Source: DAOUAG01 sp034432935 (GTDB lineage: Bacteria > Chloroflexota > Dehalococcoidia > SM23-28-2 > RBG-16-64-32). Taken from it: DNA of 31,656 bases. The stretch lies in the NCBI GenBank assembly GCA_034432935.1, contig DAOUBD010000082.1:1-31656 (forward strand). Reading direction: 5' to 3'. This document shows positions 8,083-15,385 of this stretch, piece by piece; position 1 is the stretch's first letter, and the number at the start of each line of letters is the position of its first letter. The notes under the pieces are model-generated. The model worked only from the letters and a program-made list of their open reading frames with translations. It was not told the origin of the DNA and did no database searches. The translations under genes were made by a program, and so were the position numbers.

Positions 8083-8514
8083 CTAGGCCTCGAGGAACCA
8101 GGCTTGCACATCCCCGGGCAAGAGCCCCGCTAGCCGTTCCTGCTGCTTCTCGTCCAAGAGCGACTTGAGGACCGCGAACACCGTCTGGCAGCGGCGGATG
8201 GCCTCCTCGCCGGAGTAGTCCGCGTAGTAGTCCAGGCCGCCGACGGACTTGTCCCGCAAGCCTGTGACGTCGAAGCTAGAGACGACCCAGCCGAGGAAGA
8301 GCTGGCTGTCAAAATGCGGGTCCGGTTCCCGGTGGGATGGCCTAAGAAAGACCCACAGCTCCGGCGGCAGGTTGGTCACGATGCCATCCACGGCTGCCTG
8401 GGGCAGCACCTCTGACACCGCCATCAGTACGGTAGAGACGACGGATGCCGCTTCCTCATCCGTGGCAAAACCTCCCCGCCGGCGCACCTCCGAGAGGAAG
8501 TGCCGGTAGTCCAT
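8083..8514 (-). CDS. DUF2267 domain protein
   Basis: The 143-residue product resembles DUF2267 proteins: an N-terminal RRRGGFATDEEAASVV helix pair, a VLPQAAVDGIVTNLPPELW segment with the conserved LP, and a C-terminal helical part ending LLPGDVQAWF. No transmembrane segment or signal peptide is seen. The function of the family is unknown. ATG 8514 has GAGGGAGG just upstream. It lies 31 nt after korB on the same strand and is probably the last gene of the kor operon, so it may serve or accompany that enzyme, though this is only inferred from position. Confidence 0.75.
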   Translation of the reverse strand: MDYRHFLSEVRRRGGFATDEEAASVVSTVLMAVSEVLPQAAVDGIVTNLPPELWVFLRPSHREPDPHFDSQLFLGWVVSSFDVTGLRDKSVGGLDYYADYSGEEAIRRCQTVFAVLKSLLDEKQQERLAGLLPGDVQAWFLEA

Positions 8515-8545
8515 GACAACCCTCCCTCTGTTCTGTTCTTTTGGC

Positions 8546-9430
8546 CTAGAGGAACTGCTCTTTAAGCCGCTCCAGCTCCTCTATCGAGGGCAGCTTCCCC
8601 TCCGCCAGCCGGCTGTACGGGGAGCCGCCTTGCAGGGCCCGGACCTCATCCTCGTAGGTGGGCAGGCCTTCCTCCCGGTAGATGATTCCCAAGGGGATCC
8701 TGTCGCCCCACTCGTAGGCCTTCTCCCAGGCCGCCTCCCGGTTCGAAGGATCGTAACCCTCGTCTTCCAGATGATACACCCGCTGGCGGTACCAGTCGTA
8801 AGTGTTCACCCGGTTGAAGGTGACGCACGGCTGGAGGACATCGATGAGCGCGTAGCCGCGGTGCCTTATGCCGGCGGCGATGAGGTCGGCCATGTGCTTG
8901 GGCTCTCCCGCGAAGGCCCTGGCCACGAAGGTGGCGCCGGCCGCCATCCCGACAGCCATCGGGTTGAAGGCCCTCTCGATGGCGCCATCAGGAGACGTGG
9001 TGCTGATGAACCCCTTGTCGCTGGTGGGAGAGTACTGGCCCTTGGTCAGACCGTATATCTGGTTGTTCTCCACGATCTGGGTGATGTTGGGGTTGCGGCG
9101 GCAGGTCTGTACGAAATGGTTGCCGCCGATGCCGTAGGAGTCGCCATCGCCGTCCACCACGATGACGTGAAGGTCCGGGTTAGCGAGTTTCGCCCCGGAG
9201 GCGATGGCCAGAGGACGGCCGTGGATCGTCATGTAGCCGTTGGCCGTCATGTAGTCCGGAAGCTTGCTACCGCAGCCGATACCCGAGACTATAAGAACCT
9301 CGTGGGGCTGTATCTCCAATGCCGTCAAGGCTAACTTCAGCGCCCGCAGTATTCCGAAGTCCCCGCAGCCGGGGCACCAAGTAATCTCGGCCTCGGCGTC
9401 GAATACCTTGGGGTCAAGCCTTGTGACCAC
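8546..9430 (-). CDS. korB: 2-oxoacid:ferredoxin oxidoreductase, beta subunit
   Basis: This 294-residue subunit binds thiamine diphosphate. WCPGCGDFG is at residues 18-26, the conserved IGCGS at 51-55 and the TPP/Mg motif GDGDSYGIGGNH at 94-105, followed by NNQIYGLTKGQYSPT, typical of KorB-type subunits. With the alpha subunit it converts a 2-oxoacid plus CoA into acyl-CoA, CO2 and reduced ferredoxin, or the reverse. 2-Oxoglutarate is the likeliest substrate, but pyruvate or branched 2-oxoacids cannot be excluded. The GTG 9430 start has AGGAGG upstream and overlaps the end of korA by 17 nt, indicating coupled translation. Confidence 0.92.
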   Translation of the reverse strand: MVTRLDPKVFDAEAEITWCPGCGDFGILRALKLALTALEIQPHEVLIVSGIGCGSKLPDYMTANGYMTIHGRPLAIASGAKLANPDLHVIVVDGDGDSYGIGGNHFVQTCRRNPNITQIVENNQIYGLTKGQYSPTSDKGFISTTSPDGAIERAFNPMAVGMAAGATFVARAFAGEPKHMADLIAAGIRHRGYALIDVLQPCVTFNRVNTYDWYRQRVYHLEDEGYDPSNREAAWEKAYEWGDRIPLGIIYREEGLPTYEDEVRALQGGSPYSRLAEGKLPSIEELERLKEQFL

Positions 9431-11186
9431 TGAAAACCTCCTGGCCTAGAGCCTCCACTATCTCCTCCGGCGAGAATGGCCGGCCGTCATACTTGTTCAG
9501 CGTCCGCTGTACGGAGATCCCCGTCACCATCTTGAGGAGCCGCGCCAGCTGCGACGTGTAGTTCTGCTCCACAGCCACCAGCCGGCGGCAACGCTGGAGG
9601 GCCTGTGTCGCCGGCTCCTCCGGCATGGGCCACAGGTCCGGGAAGGAGAGGACGTTGACGCTGCCGCCGGCCTGGTTCATCTTGTCCGCTGCCTCCCGGC
9701 ATGAGCCGTAGGTGGAACCCCAGCACAACAAGGTCAGCTCAGCGTCCTCGGCGCCGTGCAGGGCCGGAGGCCGCATCTCCTTCATCGCTTCGTCCAGCTT
9801 GCGCATACGCTTCTGCATCATCCGCACCCGGTTGTCGATCTCTTCGGTGATGTGCCCGGTCTCGTCGTGCTCGTCGCTGGAGCTGGCGAAGACGGCCTTG
9901 GGGTGGCCCGGCGCAGCCCTGGGAGAGATGCTCGTCTCCGTGAACTCGAACCGCCGGAAGCCGTTGGGCAGGCGGTCCAGGTCATCCTTGCCCAACATAG
10001 CCCCCCGCTCGATGGTCACCTTAGTGAAATCGATGAGGCCAGGATCCAAGGTGCGTAGAGAGGACGCGAGGAACTGGTCTGTAAGGATGATGACGGGGCA
10101 CTGGTACTTCTCCGCCAGATTGAAGGAGCGCCAGCCCATCTCGAAGCACTCCTCGACACTGCGCGGGGCCAGGACGATCCGTGGGAACTCACCGTGAGAG
10201 GCGTTGATGGCGAAAAGCAGGTCGCTCTGCTCCGTCCGGGTGGGGAGCCCAGTGGAAGGACCGCCCCGCTGGGCATCGACCACCACCACAGGCACCTCGG
10301 TCATCCCCGCCAGGCCGATGGCTTCGACCATCAGGCAGAAGCCGCCCCCGGATGTGGCGGTCATGGCCCGGGCCCCAGCGTAGGCCGCGCCGATGGCCTG
10401 GCAAACGGCGGCGATCTCGTCTTCCGTATGCTTGGTGACGAACCCGTATTCCGGTGGCAAGGAAGCCAGCCACTCGATAATCGAGGTGGCTGGTGTCATG
10501 GGATAGGCCGATATGAAACGGCAGCCGCCGGCCAAAGCCCCCAGGGCCAGCGCTTCGTTCCCGTTGATCACCATGCGCCTGGGAGCGCCTGGCACAGCCT
10601 GAAGCCGGTACCGGAAGTCGCTCCCGAAGCGCTTTCGGGCCATATCGTAGGCCGCTTGCGCCACCCTCAGGTTGCTCTCCGCCACCTGGGGTCCCTTCCG
10701 GCCGAAGTTCTCCTTGATCACCTGTTCCATGAACTCGAAGGGGAACTCCGTCAGGCCTGCGGCGGCACCCAGGGCCGCCGTATTCACCATCAACCGGTTG
10801 CCGTGTTCTTCGGCGATGGCCATGAGAGGCAAGGCCCCACTGATGACGCCACGGCGGCGCAAGGCGCCTTCGTCCACCTGGAGCCTGTCCGGGTAGATCA
10901 CGGCCCCGCCCTCGGCCACCTTATCAATATGCCTCGTGATGGAGTCCGAGGTAAGGGCCAGCATCAGGTGGACCGGTATGCTGTGGGAGTACAGAGGCCG
11001 CTCGCCGATGCGCATCTGGTAGAAGTTGTTGCCGCCGCGGATGCGGGAGCGGTAGTCTCCCATGCCGAATATGTGGAGCCCTGAGCGCGCCAGGGCTAAG
11101 GCAAAGCCTGCCCCGCTGGACTCCACCCCCTGGCCCGCATCGCCCGTAATCATGATGCTCATGTCATTGATGACGGCATCACCCAT
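9414..11186 (-). CDS. korA: 2-oxoacid:ferredoxin oxidoreductase, fused gamma-alpha subunit
   Basis: This 590-residue protein fuses a gamma domain (about 1-190, with TGDAGQGVESSG near residues 14-25) to an alpha domain (about 205-590, with YPMTPATSI near 228-236 and TRTEQSDLLFAINASHGEF further on). This is the arrangement of KorA in oxygen-tolerant KorAB enzymes, which lack separate delta ferredoxin domains. I chose ATG 11186 over an in-frame ATG at 11255 because AAGGAG (11195-11200) lies 8 nt upstream and the gamma domain starts right after it. A TAGAAT at 11254-11259 (minus) may be its -10 box, though no good -35 is visible. It is first in the operon korA-korB-DUF2267. Confidence 0.92.
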   Translation of the reverse strand: MGDAVINDMSIMITGDAGQGVESSGAGFALALARSGLHIFGMGDYRSRIRGGNNFYQMRIGERPLYSHSIPVHLMLALTSDSITRHIDKVAEGGAVIYPDRLQVDEGALRRRGVISGALPLMAIAEEHGNRLMVNTAALGAAAGLTEFPFEFMEQVIKENFGRKGPQVAESNLRVAQAAYDMARKRFGSDFRYRLQAVPGAPRRMVINGNEALALGALAGGCRFISAYPMTPATSIIEWLASLPPEYGFVTKHTEDEIAAVCQAIGAAYAGARAMTATSGGGFCLMVEAIGLAGMTEVPVVVVDAQRGGPSTGLPTRTEQSDLLFAINASHGEFPRIVLAPRSVEECFEMGWRSFNLAEKYQCPVIILTDQFLASSLRTLDPGLIDFTKVTIERGAMLGKDDLDRLPNGFRRFEFTETSISPRAAPGHPKAVFASSSDEHDETGHITEEIDNRVRMMQKRMRKLDEAMKEMRPPALHGAEDAELTLLCWGSTYGSCREAADKMNQAGGSVNVLSFPDLWPMPEEPATQALQRCRRLVAVEQNYTSQLARLLKMVTGISVQRTLNKYDGRPFSPEEIVEALGQEVFSGHKA

Positions 11187-11338
11187 ATGCGCAGCTCCTT
11201 TCGCACTCCTCGCGGCGATAACGGGCCCCCGGACCGTCCCAGGCTGCAATACCATTCTACGACAACATCCCCCTGTAATCTAAGACTGCTGCCGTTACAG
11301 GAATGTGACATCGCGGCCCCGTGCGCCGCTCCCCAGCC

Positions 11339-11368
11339 TTGACCGCCGGCCAAGCCGGGCAATAGGCT
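11339..11368 (+). promoter_or_regulatory. candidate promoter of the DUF1059 gene
   Basis: -35 TTGACC (11339-11344), 18-nt spacer, weak -10 TAGGCT (11363-11368). It lies about 65 nt before the GTG at 11435. The -10 resembles the TAGGAT of the rny promoter candidate. Confidence 0.35.
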
Positions 11369-11434
11369 GATTAGTAAGGGCTAGGCCACAAGACGCCGCC
11401 CTGCCCGAGCGGGAAGCCAGAAGGAGGAGACCCC

Positions 11435-11614
11435 GTGACCAAGATCATCGACTGCAACAAGGTGAATCCCACCAGCGGCTGCAACCACGTCGTCACAGGC
11501 GAGACGGAGGAAGAGCTGCTCAGGAACGCCGCCGCCCACGCCAAGGAGCACGGGCTAGAGCCCACCCCCGAACTTCTGGAGCAGGTGAAGCGGTTTATCG
11601 AGGAGAAGCGGTAA
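11435..11614 (+). CDS. DUF1059 small protein
   Basis: A 59-residue protein starting at GTG 11435, with a near-ideal AAGGAGGAG (11421-11429) 5 nt upstream. It begins TKIIDCNKVNPTSGCNHVV and continues TGETEEELLRNAAAHAKEHG, the pattern of DUF1059 small proteins: two Cys residues (D-C-N and G-C-N-H), then ETEEEL and H-A-K-E-H-G. The role of the family is unknown; the two Cys and several His could bind metal, which is inference. It is a single-gene unit convergent with the OB-fold-like gene. It is easily missed because it is short and starts with GTG. Confidence 0.85.
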   Translation: MTKIIDCNKVNPTSGCNHVVTGETEEELLRNAAAHAKEHGLEPTPELLEQVKRFIEEKR

Positions 11615-11647
11615 GGGCGCGGCCGACGGCGCGACGCGGCCTTTGCG

Positions 11648-12106
11648 TTAGGCCCGAGGCTGGCCCCCGCCCCGGGCAGGGTGTTGCCACGGCCCTAGCA
11701 GCCCTTCTCGCCGCGCCCGCTTCGTTTGAATCCCCGCCAGGATGCGGTACGTCCTCTCGATGTACTCATCCGGCTGCGAGACGTCGATCTCCTGCGCAAG
11801 GGGCACGGCCTCGCCACCCATGAGGGACGCGCTGTGCCAACTTGGGGTCCCCGGCCGGCGGGCCGGGAACTCCCGCACCAGGGCGTTACGGAACTCGTAG
11901 CTGCGGCCGGGCGTCACCGCCTGGCCAGCCAGCTCGACCCGGGTCAGGGCGGTCTCGTCGCCCACCAGGCACATCGCCTGACCGGCGACCTCCCAGACCC
12001 TGAGAACGCGGGCCCGGAAGGACACCCGCTCCCCTGCCCGGCAGCCCTTCAGCGCCTTCACGCTCTCCAGGCGCTTCACTTCCCACCCGGCGCCGCTTGG
12101 GGTCAT
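11648..12106 (-). CDS. hypothetical protein, possible OB-fold
   Basis: I do not recognise a named family in this 152-residue protein. Residues about 17-95 alternate like a small beta barrel: RVSFRARVLRVWEVAG, then MCLVGDETALTRVELAG, then VTPGRSYEFRNALVREF. This resembles the OB folds of RPA-like single-stranded nucleic acid binding proteins. The C-terminus (RTYRILAGIQTKRARREG) is basic and could contact nucleic acid. The ATG start overlaps the upstream gene's stop by 4 nt (ATGA), so the two are coupled. DNA binding is a guess from strand pattern only. Confidence 0.6.
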   Translation of the reverse strand: MTPSGAGWEVKRLESVKALKGCRAGERVSFRARVLRVWEVAGQAMCLVGDETALTRVELAGQAVTPGRSYEFRNALVREFPARRPGTPSWHSASLMGGEAVPLAQEIDVSQPDEYIERTYRILAGIQTKRARREGLLGPWQHPARGGGQPRA

Positions 12107-12414
12107 GCTGGCCGCCCTTCCAACCAGCGGGCGATCTGGTCCACGTTCTCCCTCATGGCAGCCCTCGCTTCACGCACCAGCCAGCGGTAGCAGTACATCC
12201 GGCTGGAGCCGCGGGGCGCATAGTCTTCCCAAGCCAGCACGTAAGCCCGCCCTTGGGCACGCCCCGGCCACCCTTCCTTCGGCAGGACGTGTACGTACAG
12301 CGTCTCGCCATCGTCCGTCAGGGCCACAGCGCCCAGGGCTTTCTCCGCCAGCGCACCATGGCCCTTCTCCTGCAACAGCCGTTGCAACTCCTTCTCCAGA
12401 AAGCGCAGCGCCAT
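12103..12414 (-). CDS. hypothetical protein
   Basis: This 103-residue protein has no family I recognise. It starts MALRFLEKELQRLLQEKGHG, an amphipathic helix. A beta-rich middle follows (ALTDDGETLYVHVLPKEGWP, then YVLAWEDYAP), and it ends in a helix with YRWLVREARAAMRENVDQIA. I chose ATG 12414 because the in-frame ATG further upstream (12543) would add a low-complexity leader and overlap the LLM gene; the Shine-Dalgarno at 12414 is weak. It is coupled by ATGA to the OB-fold-like gene and lies 64 nt after the LLM oxidoreductase gene. No cysteine pair or membrane segment is seen. Confidence 0.6.
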   Translation of the reverse strand: MALRFLEKELQRLLQEKGHGALAEKALGAVALTDDGETLYVHVLPKEGWPGRAQGRAYVLAWEDYAPRGSSRMYCYRWLVREARAAMRENVDQIARWLEGRPA

Positions 12415-12478
12415 CCCGGAGATATGGTAGCACGGCGGCCGCCCCGCTCCCCCGTGGGCGGCCGGTGCGGCCGGGCCC

Positions 12479-13504
12479 TCAACCGTAGAAGGTGCTGGCG
12501 ATGGCGCCCGCGTAAGCCAAAAGGCGGTCTGGAGGAAGGCCATACGCCGGCGGCACCAGGGTGAGGGAATCCGCCACTTCCCACACCGGCTCGATCTTGC
12601 GGCGGACTTCGTCCGGGCCGCCGCAAACCACGAAGGTTTCCACCATCTCGCCGGGTATCAGGTGCTTTACCCCCAGGTAGTCGCCCCGCTTGACACCCTC
12701 CTGAGCGCGCCGGGCCTCCTCTCGGAACCCGTGGGCCGCGAAAAACTCCTCGTACTGCTCGGCCCCCGCATAGAAAGCCACCGTCGCCCTGCCGTCCTCT
12801 ACCGCCTGCTTGCGGTCGTTGCTGATGGCCACCCAGAGCCAGATGTTGAACTCGATGTCAGAGCGCGCCTTGCCGGCCCTGTCCAGCCCCTTCTTCAGGG
12901 CCGGGGGGATCTTCTCCAGGGCCCATGGGATGGACCAGATGGGATGTCCCATCACCCCATCGCCGATCTCCGCTGCCAGGCTGATAAGGGGCGCTCTCAG
13001 GGCGGCGATCCAGACGGGGATGTTGGTGCGCAAGGGCGGCGCCGGCGGCTGCATCTGGCTGAAGTCGTGGGTGTGGTACTTCCCCTCGTAGCGTTTCAGC
13101 TCCCCCGTGTGGGCCTTGGCCATGACCAGGCGCACGATCTCGACCACCTCCCGCATGTGCTCCAGGGGCTTGCCGTAGGGCATCCCGAACATCCCCTCGC
13201 TCCAGGCCCGCACGCTGGCGCCCAGGCCCAGGGTGAAGCGGCCGTTGCTGAGGCGGTCCAGGTCCATGGCCGCCAACGCCGTCTCGAAAGGGCTGCGGAC
13301 GAAGGCCAGGGCGATGCCGGAGGCCAAGCGCACCCGGGAGGTCACGGCGGCCGCCGCCGCCAGGGGCACGAAGGGCGGCCCATATACTTGGGGCGCGAAC
13401 AGACCTTCGAGACCCGCATCTTCGGCCATCTTGGCTTGCATGGTCAGCACCGGCGCCGGCGCTGGCGTTATGACGCCCCAATATCGTCCCTTCTTGCTTG
13501 CCAT
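12479..13504 (-). CDS. LLM-class (F420-type) oxidoreductase
   Basis: This 341-residue protein is a luciferase-like monooxygenase-fold TIM barrel, probably F420-dependent. Typical blocks are AEDAGLEGLFAPQVYGPPFV, TSRVRLASGIALAF, DLDRLSNGRFTLGLGAS and PVWIAALRAPLISLAAEIGDG. Such enzymes transfer hydride between F420 (or FMN) and varied substrates, and the substrate here is unknown. ATG 13504 has a strong AAAGGAGGTG 4 to 6 nt upstream. It heads a likely three-gene unit with the two small unknown proteins. F420 use is inferred from family resemblance; FMN-dependent relatives exist. Confidence 0.88.
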   Translation of the reverse strand: MASKKGRYWGVITPAPAPVLTMQAKMAEDAGLEGLFAPQVYGPPFVPLAAAAAVTSRVRLASGIALAFVRSPFETALAAMDLDRLSNGRFTLGLGASVRAWSEGMFGMPYGKPLEHMREVVEIVRLVMAKAHTGELKRYEGKYHTHDFSQMQPPAPPLRTNIPVWIAALRAPLISLAAEIGDGVMGHPIWSIPWALEKIPPALKKGLDRAGKARSDIEFNIWLWVAISNDRKQAVEDGRATVAFYAGAEQYEEFFAAHGFREEARRAQEGVKRGDYLGVKHLIPGEMVETFVVCGGPDEVRRKIEPVWEVADSLTLVPPAYGLPPDRLLAYAGAIASTFYG

Positions 13505-13600
13505 TCTGCACCTCCTTTAGCCAGCGTCTCCGCCAAATCTTGGGTTCACAGCGAGCCGGCGTCAACCCACAACTCTTGACGCTACCATCTGGCTCATCTT

Positions 13601-13675
13601 AACTGTCACCCGGCGGAAGGCGTTGCCTCATTAGAACTGTTACCGAAGGGAGGGGGATTGACACGGGTGACAGTT
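13601..13675 (+). repeat. 10-bp motif in three copies at the edge of an IS remnant
   Basis: AACTGTCACC (13601-13610) recurs as AACTGTTACC (13635-13644) in the same direction, and inverted as GGTGACAGTT (13666-13675). The first and third form a perfect 12-bp inverted repeat (AACTGTCACCCG with CGGGTGACAGTT). This looks like an IS end with repeated transposase-binding sites. The inverted copy overlaps the presumed transposase start. Confidence 0.5.
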
Positions 13676-13930
13676 CATGAGTACGCGGCGGCGCTGGTGC
13701 GGCGTTACCGTGGGGCGAGCCGGCGGGAGAAGGGGACGATTCTGGATGAGTTTTGCCAGACCACGGGGATGCACCGCAAAGCGGCGATCCGGCTACTAGG
13801 CGGCGTGAGCGCTGTGCGGGCGGGGCGGAGTCCGCGCCAGCGCAAATACGGTCCTGAGGTGGTGGAGGCGCTGCGGCTTGTGTGGGAGGCGGGCGACCGG
13901 AACAGGTTGTCCCCATCTGCGGAAGGTTGA
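13667..13930 (+). pseudogene. truncated transposase (N-terminal fragment)
   Basis: Only the N-terminal part of a transposase remains. The GTG at 13667 starts VTVHEYAAALVRRYRGASRR, followed by EKGTILDEFCQTTGMHRKAAIRLL, a helix-turn-helix start typical of IS transposases that carry a later integrase-type catalytic domain. After LRLVWEAGD (near 13898) the similarity stops, and the frame ends at TGA 13928-13930. GTG 13667 has GGGAGGGGG 10 nt upstream; TTG 13658 is also possible but lies too close to it. No DDE catalytic region follows, so the copy cannot transpose itself. The repeats at 13601-13675 mark the left end. Confidence 0.7.
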
Positions 13931-14440
13931 ATAAAATGGGATGTTCGTATCCCGCGCTTGCCGGGGTGACCATTGTAAGCAGGCGTGGGCCCGCCTCTGG
14001 ATCCACTGGATAGTCCCGCGGGGAGAAAGAAACGGGGTTCCCGTAGGATGGCCCCGGAGTCGACCAGGCGGATGGAACCTGCACAGCATGCAGCGGAAGG
14101 CCAACGTCATTCGGCGGAGTCACGAACTACGTATAGCCGGCCGCCGCCGGGGGCAACGGCACGGGGCTCACCGCCGGGGAGGCGCCAGCAATAGGCATGG
14201 GCGTGGGCTGAACCGCCGCGCCGGCGCCTTCCTTATCTGACCCCTGCTGCTGCGCGGCCCACAGGCCTACAATCCTTCGCGGCGCCCGCATCATGTGCTC
14301 CCGAGCGGCCTCGAGTCAGGCAGCGCCGTAGCGCATCCCGTTTCCTTCCTCCAGCCACCATTATCTCCCCGCCTGTCAAGCGCCCGCGGGGGTACTCTCT
14401 CTCTGGTTCGCTACATGTAAGGCTGGGCACCGATAGGTAC
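13931..14440. other. gene-poor stretch after the IS remnant
   Basis: I see no gene I can support here. Open frames exist on both strands (for example plus 13941-14240 and minus 14233-14517) but are Arg- or Pro-rich, lack Shine-Dalgarno sequences and match no family I know. No tRNA or known small RNA is recognisable. The stretch may be decayed coding DNA left by the IS insertion. Confidence 0.5.
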
Positions 14441-14454
14441 ACCGACCGGTCAGT
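14441..14454. promoter_or_regulatory. TetR-type operator-like palindrome
   Basis: ACCGACCGGTCAGT is palindromic at 12 of 14 positions around a perfect GACCGGTC core, the form of many TetR/AcrR-family operators. ACCGATAGGT (14429-14438) just upstream resembles a half site. No TetR-family gene is in the window. It lies about 55 nt upstream of the -35 box for the gene at 14563. Confidence 0.35.
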
Positions 14455-14496
14455 GACCAGCACTCGCCGTCTCATGTCTTTCTGAACGCGGGTAGG

Positions 14497-14527
14497 TTGG
14501 CGCCAAGGCCATCGCAACCGCTATAAT
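14497..14527 (+). promoter_or_regulatory. candidate promoter of the small membrane protein gene
   Basis: A perfect -10 TATAAT (14522-14527) with -35 TTGGCG (14497-14502) and a long 19-nt spacer. Initiation near 14534 gives a leader of about 29 nt before GTG 14563. Confidence 0.5.
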
Positions 14528-14562
14528 GCACTGGAATTCTTACTAGACCTGAGAGAGGGAAA

Positions 14563-14883
14563 GTGCCCAGACGCTACCACCGGCCGCCACAGGCCAAAAA
14601 ACGCAAGGCTCGAAAGACCCCCATACCTTACGCCTTCGAGGCCCCAGAGGTCGCGGTAGAGGCGGAGGACGGCGGCCTGCCCCTTGCTGAAACGGAGGAT
14701 GAGGCGGCGGAGGCCGTTGGCCCGGTACGGGTTGAACGGCCGCGGCAGGCGAGCGAGGCCACGCCAGCCGTGGCGCACATCGCGAGGGACTACAGCTACG
14801 TCAAGGCCGAGGTCGTCCGCATCTTGCTGGTTGCCGGATTCCTGCTCCTCGGCCTGATAATAACGGCCATTCTGCGGCACTAG
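14563..14883 (+). CDS. small single-span membrane protein, unknown function
   Basis: I do not recognise this 106-residue protein. It has a very basic start (PRRYHRPPQAKKRKARKTP), an acidic Ala-rich middle (about residues 25-60), a conserved-looking ARDYSYVKAEVVRI, and one C-terminal transmembrane helix (about residues 86-104, ILLVAGFLLLGLIITAIL) ending in RH. The layout suggests a tail-anchored protein with its N-terminus in the cytoplasm. GTG 14563 is preceded by GAGAGGGA, and a TATAAT promoter lies upstream. It is convergent with the next gene, only 3 nt away. A link to ribosomes or nucleic acid through the basic end is speculation. Confidence 0.65.
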   Translation: MPRRYHRPPQAKKRKARKTPIPYAFEAPEVAVEAEDGGLPLAETEDEAAEAVGPVRVERPRQASEATPAVAHIARDYSYVKAEVVRILLVAGFLLLGLIITAILRH

Positions 14884-14886
14884 CCG

Positions 14887-15369
14887 CTAGAAGCGTAGCC
14901 GGTTGGCCGCCACAATAACGGCCACGATCACTATTATGGCTCCCCCGAGATCGTTGGTGATGACGAGGTCGCCCGCTGCCGTCAGGTTCCTGACTATGTA
15001 GGCCAACGCCACGCCTGCGGCAGCCACGATCTGGAGGGCCGTACCGGACTTGCGGTTGGCCGCGATGCTGACAGACTCGGCGACTCCGTAGCCCAGGCCG
15101 ATGCCCAGAAAGACGCCGAAGAAGCCGAAGCCGCCAGGGAAGAGAGCGCCCCAGAGAAGGCCTAGGCCAGCGCCCGAGGCCAGAGCCGCAGCAGCGGCGC
15201 GGAGGAGGAGGGTGGGCTTCACCTCGAACTGGGGGAGCTTGCGGGCCGGGGCGCAGGCAGGGCAACGGGCCCCCACGTCCGTCATCACGGCGCATTTCGG
15301 GCAGATGGGCGTGCCACAGCGCCCGCAGGCGAGGCCTGTCTCGACGGCGGGATGGCGGGCGCACTGCAT
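14887..15369 (-). CDS. zinc-ribbon/B-box-like membrane protein
   Basis: This 160-residue protein begins with a Cys/His cluster, MQCARHPAVETGLACGRCG, then TPICPKCAV and RCPACAP, giving Cys at 3, 15, 18, 23, 26, 36 and 39 plus a His. This resembles the B-box-type zinc domain that precedes some bacterial membrane proteins. Three or four hydrophobic segments follow (about 55-80, 82-97, 111-127 and 136-156). The function is unknown. It lies 16 nt after the PHP phosphoesterase gene on the same strand and is likely the last gene of the rny-ymdB-PHP unit. The Shine-Dalgarno is weak. Confidence 0.7.
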   Translation of the reverse strand: MQCARHPAVETGLACGRCGTPICPKCAVMTDVGARCPACAPARKLPQFEVKPTLLLRAAAAALASGAGLGLLWGALFPGGFGFFGVFLGIGLGYGVAESVSIAANRKSGTALQIVAAAGVALAYIVRNLTAAGDLVITNDLGGAIIVIVAVIVAANRLRF

Positions 15370-15385
15370 GCCGGGGCGGCCGCCT

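Noticed and set aside
11621..11644. GC hairpin followed by TTT between the convergent DUF1059 and OB-like genes
   Set aside because: Stem is only 5 bp with an 11-nt loop and three T residues; too weak to call a terminator.
13941..14240. 99-residue plus-strand open frame after the IS remnant
   Set aside because: No Shine-Dalgarno, no family match, unusual composition rich in Trp, Arg and Gly.
14233..14517. 94-residue minus-strand open frame spanning the TetR-like palindrome
   Set aside because: It reads through the palindrome, has unnatural composition and no recognisable domain.
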